64,000 nucleotides of DNA from Cyrtodaria siliqua. Its lineage: Eukaryota; Mollusca; Bivalvia; Adapedonta; Hiatellidae. Shown one piece after another: positions 30,501 to 43,300 of this stretch. The stretch is taken from the NCBI GenBank assembly GCA_037043455.1, contig JAWPHD010001326.1, positions 124,001 to 188,000 on the forward strand, read 5' to 3'. Numbering within the stretch: the stretch's first letter is position 1; every line of letters starts with the position of its first letter. The notes under the pieces are model-generated. The model was not told where the DNA came from. It worked only from the letters and a program-made list of their open reading frames with translations, and did no database searches. Made by a program: the position numbers and the translations under genes.

Positions 30501-33500
30501 CGGCTAAAGTGAACGTTAATGACTGAAGTATTCCGAATGAGTCGACGACAAGTGTTTGGAACACTTCTGTCCGAGACCGGTCCCTTTAATTATCAGCCCA
30601 GACAATATCTATAAAATTATACAGTATTTATTCTGATGATTAAACACATGTAAAGGAGGTCAAAAACTAATGCAAACAACATCATCGTCCGTAAATGAAA
30701 TTTTATTAGCAATTTATTTGTTAGCAATCTTCATAAAATACGAAAAAAACACTAATAAATATTTAAAAAACAACATATTTTATAAAGTATATATCATTGT
30801 TAGTACATTATCTTTAGTCTTCTAATACTGTAAATAATGTATTCTATCAATATTTTATAATATATCAATTATAAAAAGTCTATTCCGGTAATTTTATGGT
30901 GTATTCTGGTATATTCCAGTAAATTGGTGTATTCAGGTTATTCTATGCACCGCTAAACAACAACTCTAATGGCAGTGGCGTACAAAACTAGACCACGGAT
31001 CATTTAGTCGTCACCACATTGTTTTCCTTACCAGTTAATTCAATGGAAGCTACATTTTCTCTTCTGTTTACCTGTTTACAACCGTCAAATTTTGTTTCAA
31101 TCAGCAGCCATATTGGTTTGGTACCCTTCCCCTACAGAGCTCGCTATTCTCTCTTCGAGCGCAGGTACCAGACCAATATGGCTGCCAACTGAAACAAAAT
31201 TTGATGGTTGTTAAAGGATTTGCTCTTTTAATTAAAACAATATTTTCAGCATAGACTGAACTTAGTGAGAATGACCTGTATGCCTAACTATTACCCTTGT
31301 ATAATGTTCTATTCTATGATATGGCTGCTGGACTCACATGTCTTCCCAACTCATGTAGGATACTTTTGTTAGATTTCAACTGGTATTTAGTGACAAAGCA
31401 CATGAGCCCCTGTGATCGGTTCCCGAAAGCACTCTTGGTAACCATCGGCTACCATCGGTCATCGTCGTTTGCCGATAGGTAGAACGTTGGTAACCAATCT
31501 TCCGTGACTCTACATCTGAGGTAGTATCGGTGGCCTCATTGGTACCAAATGTTACCATCGGTGACCAACGTGGTTGCCAATATTAAGAATTTTCAGTTAT
31601 TTTAACATGAATTACCATGAGACCTTTAGGGATTTAGTAGGAAAATATTTTAATCAGTATTAACCACTCGAACAAGGAAAGAAAAACAAGAATAATGCCG
31701 CTTAAATTATCAAAATCCATTCAGTAATAAAACAGTTTTTGCAGTTTTCAGTCAACAATATCTGCCAGATTTTGTTTATAAACATATTGCCTTTTAACCC
31801 ATTTCATCCTGCAGGCAAATCTGATAAGTACTCCTGTAAAAAATTTGTAAAATTCTTCCATGTACAAATTCCGCCCCAGTGTTTATAGTATACACTATTC
31901 GGATTGCGTCACGTGACACAGCCGTTTGAACTGTAAACAATACACGTGTAGTTTTAAACTAACGTTTTACTTGGGAAAATGTTGTTTTTGGATTAAACTT
32001 TTAGCGTGAAATTGATCAAATATGATCATTCTTCACTTAAGGTAAGTTGTACACTTATAAAATTCATTTTATCAGTTTAAATTGACTGTTTATGTCTAGC
32101 TCAGAGAATCTCTACGGAAGGTCCACACATAAAAAAGTCAAACGCATATGCACGTCTGAGGATGGTGTATATCAAAAATCGTCTCACCGTTAGTAGACGT
32201 GTATTTTATGCACTACTTTCTGCCAGGAGCTGAAAATAGTCGACAGGTTTTCCGAAATCCGCTGCGTATGTAATTTTCAGAAAATGGTTCTTCTATGATA
32301 ATCATGTACTGGCTAGAAATTTACAGTTTAAGACAACAAAGTTATAAATCTAACTTGATGACAATATGACTTTATTGTCTTGTGTGTTTATAGATCATTT
32401 TTGATCATCTTGGTGTCTCATTCCGAGAAAGGTTATGGGCGTGAATCACTGACTAACACAGAAGTTCAGTTAGATCTTTTAACATGCATAGGATATGGCT
32501 CTCCTTGTAGACTGTACACAGGCTTTACATCCCTTCCAAAGGATAGCATACCTTCTCAGTACCTTATTCTTTCTCATTACCTTGCCAGAATAAGGTACTG
32601 AGGGAGTGCATATAAACAGTCACAGCAGTTTACCTTATATTTGGATGACAAACACTAAGCTTTCTTTGATACTGTGGTTGTGAGTTTTGTTTTACAGGAT
32701 CGCAGGGCTCAGGAAACCATGTCAGGATCTGGTATCATTAAAAATGCTTCTTAATGCTTCTTTGTATGTGCTTTAGTATCTTGCCTGTGTCAGTGTAAGG
32801 AAGACATGTTGATTGTTGGATGGCATGTGTATCTCATCATACATGCTGTGACAATGTCAGCATGTCTCATGTGTATCTCATCATACATGCTGTGACAATG
32901 TCAGCATCTCTCATGTGTTTCTCATCATACATGCTGTGACAATGTCAGCATCTCTCATGTGTTTCTCATCATACATGCTGTGACAATGTCAGCATCTCTC
33001 ATGTGTATCTCATCATACATGCTGTGACAATGTCAGCATCTCTCATGTGTATCTCATCATACATGCTGTGACAATGTCAGCATCTCTCATGTGTTTCTCA
33101 TCATACATGCTGTGACAATGTGAGCATCTCTCATGTGTATCTCATCATACATGCTGTGACAATGTCAGCATCTCTCATGTGTTTCTCATCATACATGCTG
33201 TGACAATGTCAGCATCTCTCATGTGTATCTCATCATACATGCTGTGACAATGTCAGCATCTCTCATGTGTATCTCATCATACATGCTGTGACAATGTCAG
33301 CATCTCTCATGTGTTTCTCATCATACATGCTGTGACAATGTCAGCATCTCTCATGTGTATCTCATCATACATGCTGTGACAATGTCAGCATCTCTCATGT
33401 GTATCTCATCATACATGCTGTGACAATGTCAGCATCCCTCATGTGTTTCTCATCATACATGCTGTGACAATGTCAGCATCTCTCATGTGTATCTCATCAT

Positions 33501-36500
33501 ACATGCTGTGACAATGTCAGCATCTCTCATGTGTATCTCATCATACATGCTGTGACAATGTCAGCATGTCTCATGTGTTTCTCATCATACATGCTGTGAT
33601 AATGTCAGCATCTCTCATGTGTATCTCATCATACATGCTGTGATAATGTCAGCATCTCTCATGTGTATCTCATCATACATGCTGTGACAATGTCAGCATC
33701 TCTCATGTGTTTCTCATCATACATGCTGTGACAATGTCAGCATCTCTCATGTGTTTCTCATCATACATGCTGTGACAATGTCAGCATGTCTCATGTGTTT
33801 CTCATCATACATGCTGTGACAATGTCAGCATGTCTCATGTGTTTCTCATCATACATGCTGTGATAATGTCAGCATCTCTCATGTGTATCTCATCATACAT
33901 GCTGTGATAATGTCAGCATCTCTCATGTGTATCTCAATGTCAGCATCTCTCATGTGTATCTCATCATACATGCTGTGACAATGTCAGCATCTCTCATGTG
34001 TATCTCATCATACATGCTGTGACAATGTCAGCATGTCTCATGTGTTTCTCATCATACATGCTGTGACAATGTCAGCATCTCTCATGTGTATCTCATCATA
34101 CATGCTGTGACAATGTCAGCATCTCTCATGTGTATCTCATCATACATGCTGTGACAATGTCAGCATGTCTCATGTGTTTCTCATCATACATGCTGTGATA
34201 ATGTCAGCATGTCTCATGTGTTTCTCATCATACATGCTGTGACAAGTCAGGTATGGTACTGTTAGAGATGTGCCAGAATAGGTGATAGTTCATTAGCTGC
34301 TGATTTCAGTTTTAATGCTAGACCAGCTGGCCTGGAATTCACCAACCATTCTTGAGAATATTCTTAGACTTAAGCTCAAGTATGCAAATTTCAATCACAA
34401 ATATTTCTATACGTTTACAGAATAAACGTTCGTAACAAGCTGCTGAGTATAAATATGATCAATACTAATAAATAGCAACTTCTTACAATTGTTTATCTTT
34501 GAAGGTCAGAAATATTTGTGAACAAAATTTCAGTACTTGAGCTCAAGTCTAAGAATAGTATCAAGAATGGTTGGTGAATTCCAGGCGAGTTCATTTCATA
34601 ATTTATATATTCTGATTCTGCATTTAAATTGCAGTGATTGAATGCAAATTATAATAAGCATATGATAAAACATATTGATTAAAATTTACTTTTTCAGTTA
34701 TTGAAACAACACAAGGAAATGTAACAGTGGTAAGTATTTTATACTAATTTGTTAAAATGAGCATTTATATACACACATAATATACCAAACAAATAATCTC
34801 GGTAGAAGAAACAATGGCATCTGTCCTATGAGTATGATTCCCATGTTCCCATGTTCTTGTACAGTCATCAGTAGTAGAGACAAAAGGTAACTTTACTCAG
34901 GAACTCTCTTGCATTGGGGTTTACCAATATATTTATTCTAGAACTCCCCCTGCAGTGGAGTTTACCAGTATATTTACTCCAGGACTCTCCTGCAGGGGTT
35001 TACCAGTATATTTACTCAGGAACTCGCCTGCAGTGGGGTTTACCAGTAGATTTACTCAGGAACTCGCCTGCAGTGGGGTTTACCAGTGGATTTACTTCGG
35101 AACTCTCCTGCAGATTTGCTCCAGGACTCTCATGCAGTGGGGTTTACCAATAGATTTACTCCTGAACTCCTACAGTGGGATTTACCAATATATTTATTCT
35201 GGAACTATCCTGCAGTGGGGTTTACTAAGTGGTGTTTACCAATAGATTTACTTCGGAACTCTCCTGCAGTGGGGTTTACTAATAGATTTACTCCGGAACT
35301 CCTGCAGTGGGATTTACCAATATATTTACTCCAGCAGCAGGATTCTCATGCAATGGGGTTTACCAATAGATTTACTCCAGGACTCTCATGCAGTGGGGTT
35401 TGCCAATAGATTTACTCTGAAACTCTCCTACAGTGGGATTTACCAATATATTTATTCTGGAACTCTCCTGCAGTGGGATTTACCAAATGGGGTTTGCCAA
35501 TAGATTTCCTCTGGGACTCTCCTGCAGAGGGGTTTACCAATATATTTACTCCAGCAGCAGGACTCTCATGCAGTGGGGTTTACCAATAGATTTACTCCAG
35601 GACTCTCATGCAGTGGGGTTTGCCAATAGATTTACTCTGAAACTCTCCTACAGTGGGATTTATTCTGGAACTCTCGTGCAGTGGGGTTTACCAAGTGGGG
35701 TTTACCAATAGATTTTCTCCGGGACTCTTCTGCAGAGGGGTTTACCAATAGATTTATTCCGGAACTCTCCTGCAGTGAGATTTACCAATAGATTTACTCC
35801 GGAATGCTCCTGCAGTGGGGTTTACTTCAGAATTCTCCTACAGTGGGTTTTACCACTATATTTGCTCCGGAACTGTCCTGCAGTAGAGTTTTCCAATATA
35901 TTTACTCAGGAACTCTCCTGAAGTTGGGTTTACTCCGGAACTCACCTACAGTTTGGTTTACCAATATATTTACTCAGGAACTCTCCTGCAGTGGGGTTTA
36001 CCAATATATATATACTCCAGAACTCACAGTGGGGTATGATATGATAAAAGAGACAAAATATGTGTCTGGGAAAATATTATAGCGACAACAGATACAGACA
36101 CGTTACGTGACTGGAAATCCAACATGTGAGTTTCCTAGAATGGACGGTTTATAATATTACATCAGTGAGTACATTGTGAATAGTTAGGTTGTGAATGTTC
36201 CACAAACAAGTCACAAATAGTGCCATAACAAATGTTTGGTGACATGTCACAAATAGTGCCCTGAACAAATGTTTGGTGACATGGTGACATGTCACAAATA
36301 GTGCCCTGAACAAATGTTTGGTGACATGTCACAAATAGTGCCATGAACAAATGTTTGGTGACATTACACTTGATATACAATGGCATAACAATGCTTGTTG
36401 TTCTAATAGCTTGATATAAAATTACATTCAAATGACTGTTGTCAACCTTAAGGCTTACATTTATTCTGTAGTTAATATTGTTTGGGGTGCTTGTTTCTGC

Positions 36501-39500
36501 CAAAGGTCTTTTCGACTTTATAGGCGCACTTTAAATTATACTTATAAATAAATTAAATATCAGTGAAACATACATTGTAAGTGATATAATAAGAAATACC
36601 TGCTGTTGAAATAGGGTGGGAAATAAACATTTTACATGCAAAAGTTGTTTTTGATACAGCATTTTTAGCTCTACTGGCCAGCAGGGCTTATAGGAGGCTG
36701 AGTTGTCCGTCGTCCGCCGCCGTCGTTAACTTTTGCCTCAAGACGATAGAGACTTCATTTTTTATCCGATCTTAACCAAACTTTGCCAGATAGTTGTTAT
36801 CAATGAGATATGGCCCTTGATTTAGTTAAAAATGCTATATTTTGCATCGTTAAGATGATGGGACCTTCATTTTTCATCCGATCTTTACCAAACTCTACCA
36901 GATTGTTAATATCTGTGAAAATGCGACAAATTCGAAAACCAGCCAGATCGGACCAGTAACAAAGAGTTATGGCTCTTGATTTAGTTGAAATTTCTATATT
37001 TTGCCTCGTTAAGACGATAGGGCATTCATTTTTCATTCGATCTTTACCAAACGTTACCAGAATGTTAATATCAGTGAAAGTGCAGACATGTTTGAAAACC
37101 AGACAGATCGGGCCAGTAACAGCGGTGTTGTGGCCCTTGATTTAGTTAAAAATGCTATGTTTTCCTCGTTAAGATGATAAGGCCTTCATTTTTTCATCCG
37201 ATCTTTAACACACTTTACCAGATTGTACGAAGCCTAATTATGCATGGCATCGCAATATTTCGGTTGAAAGATTTTTGGCGGAGTTATGGCCGTTTAAAGG
37301 TTCTAATACACAAATTTTTCCGGACTAATTCTCCTGAACTCCTGGCCGGATTTCAGTGAAACGTTGTAGGGACGATCTATACCAGGCCTATTTGTGCATA
37401 TCATCGCCGTGTTCCAATTAATGATTTTTTGCAGAGTTATAGCCCTTTAAAGGTTTTGATGCACAAACATTATCCAGACTAGTCTCTTCTGAACTCCTGT
37501 CTGAATTTCAACGAATTTTGACAAGGAGGATGTGCCGTAGTTGCGCTTATCATCGCCGTGTTCCGGTTGAAAGATTTTTGGCAGAGTTATGGCCCTTTTT
37601 AATACACTAACTTTGTACAGGCTAGTTCTCCTGAACACCTGGCTGGATTTCAACAAAACTTGGTGGGGATGATCATACCAATCCTAGTTGCACATATCAT
37701 CACCGTGTTTTTGTTGAATGATTTTTAACACAGTTATTGCCCCTTATATATAAACTTTGTCCGGACGAGTTTTCCTGAACTCCTGGCAGGATTTCAGTGA
37801 AACAGCAGGAATGATCAGTACCAAGCCTAGTAGTACCTTCCTGATATTGTTGTCGTGTTCCCCATCAAAGATTCCATATAGCCAGCAGAGTGATACAGGT
37901 CCTCTTGGGCCTCTTGTTTATAGAAACTTATGCTCGATAAACAATTAGAAAAAAATGAAATTTACATTCATCTATCCAAAAATAGGTTTAATGTGTTGGA
38001 TAAAGCCAAATTGAGACGTGACCAGAACATTTTATTGGAAAGTATTAAACTTAAAAATTTATTTGTTTTCTAATTTATTTTCTGTGAGGAAGCTATCCAG
38101 CTGGCTTTCGGAATGTTGGTGGTTTCTACTCAGGTCCCCCAGTCCCCACTCTCCCATGCATGAAAATTGCCTGGAGGGGCACCTGGGGTCTTGCTCCACC
38201 AATGGAAGCTGAAAAGTTGCCTTACCATAGCTCTAACGGTTTTCCTTTGTTCTCGCTTATGATATAATTTTCATAAACCTGAAGATCTGGGCCAGTGCCG
38301 GTATATTTCAGTCGTGCTATAAGTGACAGATTCGGCAGTTATACCATGGTCTACCCAATTTTACACGCGCGTAGTTGTAATGTTTACACACAACATGTTA
38401 ATCAAAATGTCAATTACCAGCATTGAATGGTACAAAATATTTATAGCATATTTTCTGGTATGCGATTTATACTGCACTCTCGGCGAGTGTCGACTGGCGG
38501 ATTCGTAAATATTGTCTTTTTTGCGCAGACCTCCTTCTTTTCTGGGATTTTTGTAATTGTTGATGGATTTCCAAGTCAGTAGAGCATATTTTGGTAAACC
38601 AATGTTGCAGAAACGAAGAAAAATGTATACCTGATCCAGTCACTTTCGAGAAGGACTAGTAAAAACTCACAGTTGACAAGCCCGACGGGCTAGTTGTTTT
38701 TATTATTTAAATGTCAATTTTAAATAAACTTATGATCCTGATGTCGAAAATTGTCAAATAATTTCAATTTTTCGCTATTCAAACTCTTCAATATCATAAT
38801 GTAATGTAGGGTACGATATATACCAAGTCAAGCATCTGCAAATGTGTAGGTGTGTCAGATTACTGAACACTGATTGGCCAATTTTTCTTTGATGGCGCAA
38901 AAATGCTGAAAATAACCAGCGTTTTATACATGTCCCCACATTTTTTTCATAGAGACGCTAGCATTTCTATCACTATATTAATTTCTAAGCATTTTATTGA
39001 CATGATGTAAACAAAAATATGGCGATATTTAAATAGGAACTGTCGAAACAAACGAAAAACAGCATAGGAAAAGCGTCATCATCAAAAAACAACATGATTC
39101 AAATAAACACATCTGTGTATTTTAGCCATCGTGTAAGTGCCTACATTGTCTTTTTCCCAGTTTTGGGGAAGGGGCCTTTTGCCTTTAATTGGGAAAAAAA
39201 TCCATAAACGGGGAATGAAATGTCCAAGGTAAGTCTGCATGACTTTAAAAAAAATTAGGGTGGGGAAAGGGCCTTATACAGCCCGCTGCAAAGAAGGGTA
39301 TAATGGCCGTGGCCTATAATTGGATTGACTACGACCTAGTCACAAAGCTGTTGTCTTGCAATATTTACAAGCAGTACAGTCATATAGGAAATGCAACCTC
39401 AGCTATAGATAAGATGGATTATGAAGTTTTCCCTCAGACATGCCTTCGCCAGGGAGCGAACCCACGCCGGTCAGATGTCTGTCTATAGCTCCAAAGCCAA

Positions 39501-40310
39501 GGCCTTATCCATGGTGCTACCAAGGCATGATATTTTGGTATCTTTTGACTTTGCTGCAAAAGAGTAAAAGGAGGAATAGTTGATTTTAAGAAGGGCTACT
39601 AAAAATAAGAAGGCACTAGCCCTGTAGGCTAGTAGTCATAAAAAGTTAGTGTCTAACCCTGCATTAGAGGTAAAAAAAAAATCAAAAAAACAAACGAGTG
39701 TGAAATTAGCTTCCAGCCTTGTATTTATATATACATATACTACAACACAATTTCTTCTCTCTATCCGTCTTCTCTCCCTCCTGTAGGGGGCACCTGTGCA
39801 CAGCAGGTGACGCAAGTGTTCCATGGACCATCCTTCTAGTTGTTTATTTCCTCTTCCTATGTACATGTATGTTTATCTTGTTTCAGGTGGAAGGCCGTGT
39901 GTTCGAGTCACCTAGGAAGGATTACTTGATTAAACTTGATAGTCCTCAAAGTGATGAACATAAACATGTGTGTGCATTATGCAGACTTAATACAGAAATA
40001 AAATATACAGTAAGTTTTGGTTTCTTACTAAATCTTATTAAAGATTAGATGCATGAACTGAATTACTTTCTACAGTGCACCTGTACCACATGTCTTAAAT
40101 TCCTACTGTCATGAAAACATGACATAATAGAGAAGTTAAAAACAATTAATGAAATAAAGTTTTACGTCATGTTAACATCATATTAGGGGTTATCCTCAGA
40201 GAGACGAAAGATGAAGTTTCTTCACTGACATGCAGCCACACGGAGCAGGGTTCTGTAGTGACACAGCCAACATACTCTATTATTGAAATTTATGAAAAAC
40301 TTGGAAAAAT

Positions 40311-40342
<32 letters not shown>

Positions 40343-43300
40343 GACCATTTTGAGAACTATGATGTCATAGTTCCAAATTGCCATATATGGAACAAAGGTT
40401 GCTGTATTGGTGTTGGGAACTAAAAAAAAATAAAAAATTCTCATGTTATTTGTTGAAAACAAACATATTTTAAGTTTTCCTGAAAATTTTATTTTAGTTC
40501 CCAACACCGATACAGTAACCTGTGATAAATATCATTTAAAGCAAAAAAATCACTGCAAATGAATGCAAAATCCTTCACTAGTCATGTAACGCGTTATTGC
40601 CATTATGTATACAATTAAATCAGTTAATTTTGATATCTTTAGATATTCCATATATGGAACTGTCATTTAGAACTGTGATGTCATAGCTCTCACAGGTCTC
40701 AAAATGACGACTTCCAACAGAACCTTCAAATGATCGTATCGTTTATCATCCGATTTTGGAAATTCTTTCACTGTTTTCCAAGCTTTTCAGAACTCTCAAT
40801 AATAACGATTGTTTGGCCGTGTCGCTACATTCCTTTTAAAACCTTTAAGGCCTTAGTGCCTGAGCTACCAAGGCAGCTAGCAGTCTTAGCAACATACATT
40901 ACATGATCATAATACGTGTACGAGAGTGTGACATTTTATTGGGTTGGCTGTGAAGACTGTTTTACACTCAACTGGTATTTGTTGCCAGTCGTCAGATAAA
41001 TGCCACTTGCATCATTCACTCTTAACTGAATTTTAGGTAATGATGCCTCCATGAGGAACATAATTATATGGTAACCAATTATAATTTTATGTACAAAAAC
41101 ATACTTTTTGTGTATCAGTATATGAAACGAAGTTACCTCTAATTGTTTAAGCAATTAATATTACTTTTGCTGTTCCATAAACTTCAGGTAATTTGGAGAC
41201 CTATTTATTTTTAACCCCTGGTTATTAGATTGTTAACCAGGTTTTCATTGGGCGGGCGGGTGTGCGGCGTCAAACTCTTCCGCTCAATAACTTTTGTTAG
41301 GAGTGAGGTATTGCGATGAAACTTGCATGGTAGGTAGCTTATATGGGAAGGAAGTTTGGGATTGCATTTGGGGTCACTGGGGTCAAGGTCATTGTTACTG
41401 AAAATAGAAAACTGTTTCCATTCAATAACTTTAGTTGGGAATGAAACCTGCTGTGTATGTATCTTATGTGGAAAGGAAGCTTGGGATTACATTTGGGGTC
41501 ACTTTGGTCAAGATCAAGTTCACTGTTACTAAAAATAGAAAACTGTTTCCGCTTAATAACTTAAGTATGGAATGAAATATTAGAATGAAACTTGCTTGTA
41601 GGTAGCTTGTATCAAAACGAAAATTGGGATTGCAATTGGGGTCACTGGAGTCAAGGTCATTATTACTAAAAATAGAAAAACAGTTTCCGCTCAATTACTT
41701 CAGTTGGGAATAAGATATTGGAACGAAACTTGCTGTGTAGGTACCTTATATGGAAACGAAGTTTGGGATTTGCATTTGGGATCACTTGGGTCAAGGTCAC
41801 TGTTACTAAAAATAGAAAAAAACTTTCGCCTCAATTACATTAGTTAGGAATGAGACATTGCAACAAAACTTGATGTGCATGTAGCTTATATTTGCCTTAC
41901 TAACAAATCTTTTCATTCTTTACAGTCCTCATTTACTGTGTATGCATTTATGTTTGTGATTCACATGTTATTCTATATTGTACACTGTTTATATCACTTT
42001 AATACTAGAACTTCAACAACTTCAATTGCTGTTTTTTGTAGAAAAAAATAATTTGTTACTTAATTTTCATCTTACCGGTATTGTAATAGCATTTCAAATG
42101 GAAAACCTGGTTTTTGTTGATTTTCCACATTTATTTTTTACAGGATGTGTTGATAATAAGTCAGTTTGTTCAAGAAGATGGCCAGGCTGTGCCTAGACAA
42201 ATCTCGGGTCTTTGTTACCCACAGCATTGGCGGATGAAGGGGTTAATTCACAAGGCACATAGAGCTGGTAGGTTGTTGTAAACTAATTGTCATTGCACAA
42301 TTTATGTGATGGTATTTCTTACGTCACTGTTGGGCGATATCATTTTTACAAACATTAAGTTCCAAAGTGCTGAATAACAGATAATAATACATCTTTTTTG
42401 AGCAATATTTTGTATTCCTTTAGTGGTAATTTGTTATACCCCACTTCGAAGAAGGAGGGGGCATATTGCTTTGCAAATGTCGGTCTGTCTGTCGGACAGT
42501 CCGTCCCGAAATCTTGTCTTTGCAATAACTTAAAAACAGGTGGCACTGCAAACTCAAAACTTGGCAGGAATGTTTGTGTTATGGTCTAGTTGTGCACCTC
42601 CCCGTTTGTGTAGATTCGTTTAAGAAAAGGTGGTTGCCATGGTAACAAAACTTGTAAAATATCACTAAAAATTGCTTGTTTTCGCGATAACTCAAGAACA
42701 GCTGGCACTACAAACTCGAAACTTGCAGGAATGTTTGTGTGTCATGGTGTAGTTCCCTTTTGGGTAGATTCGCATAAGAAATGTGATTGCCATGGTAACA
42801 AAACTTGAAAAAAAATCACTAAAAATTGCTTGTCTTCCCGATAACTCAAGAACAGCTGGCACTACAAACTCCAAACTTGGCAGGAATGTTTGTGTCTTGG
42901 TCTAGTTGTGCACCTCCTCTTTTGGATAGATTTGCTTGAGAAATGCGGTTGCTATGGTAACAAAACTTGAGAAAAAATCACTAAAAATTGTTTGTCTTCG
43001 CGATAACTCGAGAACAGCTGGCGCTTCAAACTTGAAACTTGGCAGCAATGTTTATGTCATGGTGTAGTTGTGCACCTCCCCTTTTGAGTACATTCGCTTT
43101 AGAAATGTGGTTGCCAAGGTAACAAAACCTGTAAAAAAATCACTAAAAATTACTTTTCTTCGCGGTAACTCAAGAACAGCTGGCAATACAAACTTGAATC
43201 TTGACAGAAATGTTTGTGTCATGGTGTAGTTGTTCACCTTCCCTTTAGGGTACATTCGCTTTAAAAATGTTATGCCATGGTAACAAAACTTGTAAAAAAT

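Larger units (their letters stand above)
27624..31408. repeat. 3.8-kb segment bounded by 190-bp inverted repeats
   Basis: 27624-27813 (ggctcatgtgctttgtcgct ... aaaagagcaaatc) is the inverted counterpart of 31217-31408. Inside, two directly repeated blocks (27978-28257 and 30957-31212, both with aacaactctaatggcagt) each end in their own palindrome. All of it lies in MRPS18A intron 1. It looks like a composite of foldback insertions. No transposase is visible. Confidence 0.7.

Noticed and set aside
32822..34243. CRISPR-like regular repeats
   Set aside because: The whole 44-bp unit is conserved with no unique spacers, the genome is animal, and no cas genes are present. It is a minisatellite. 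The same holds for the 64-bp array at 49763-50525.
34914..36082. Series of similar frames of 79-107 codons
   Set aside because: Translations of the 38-bp minisatellite in all three frames, all inside an MRPS18A intron.
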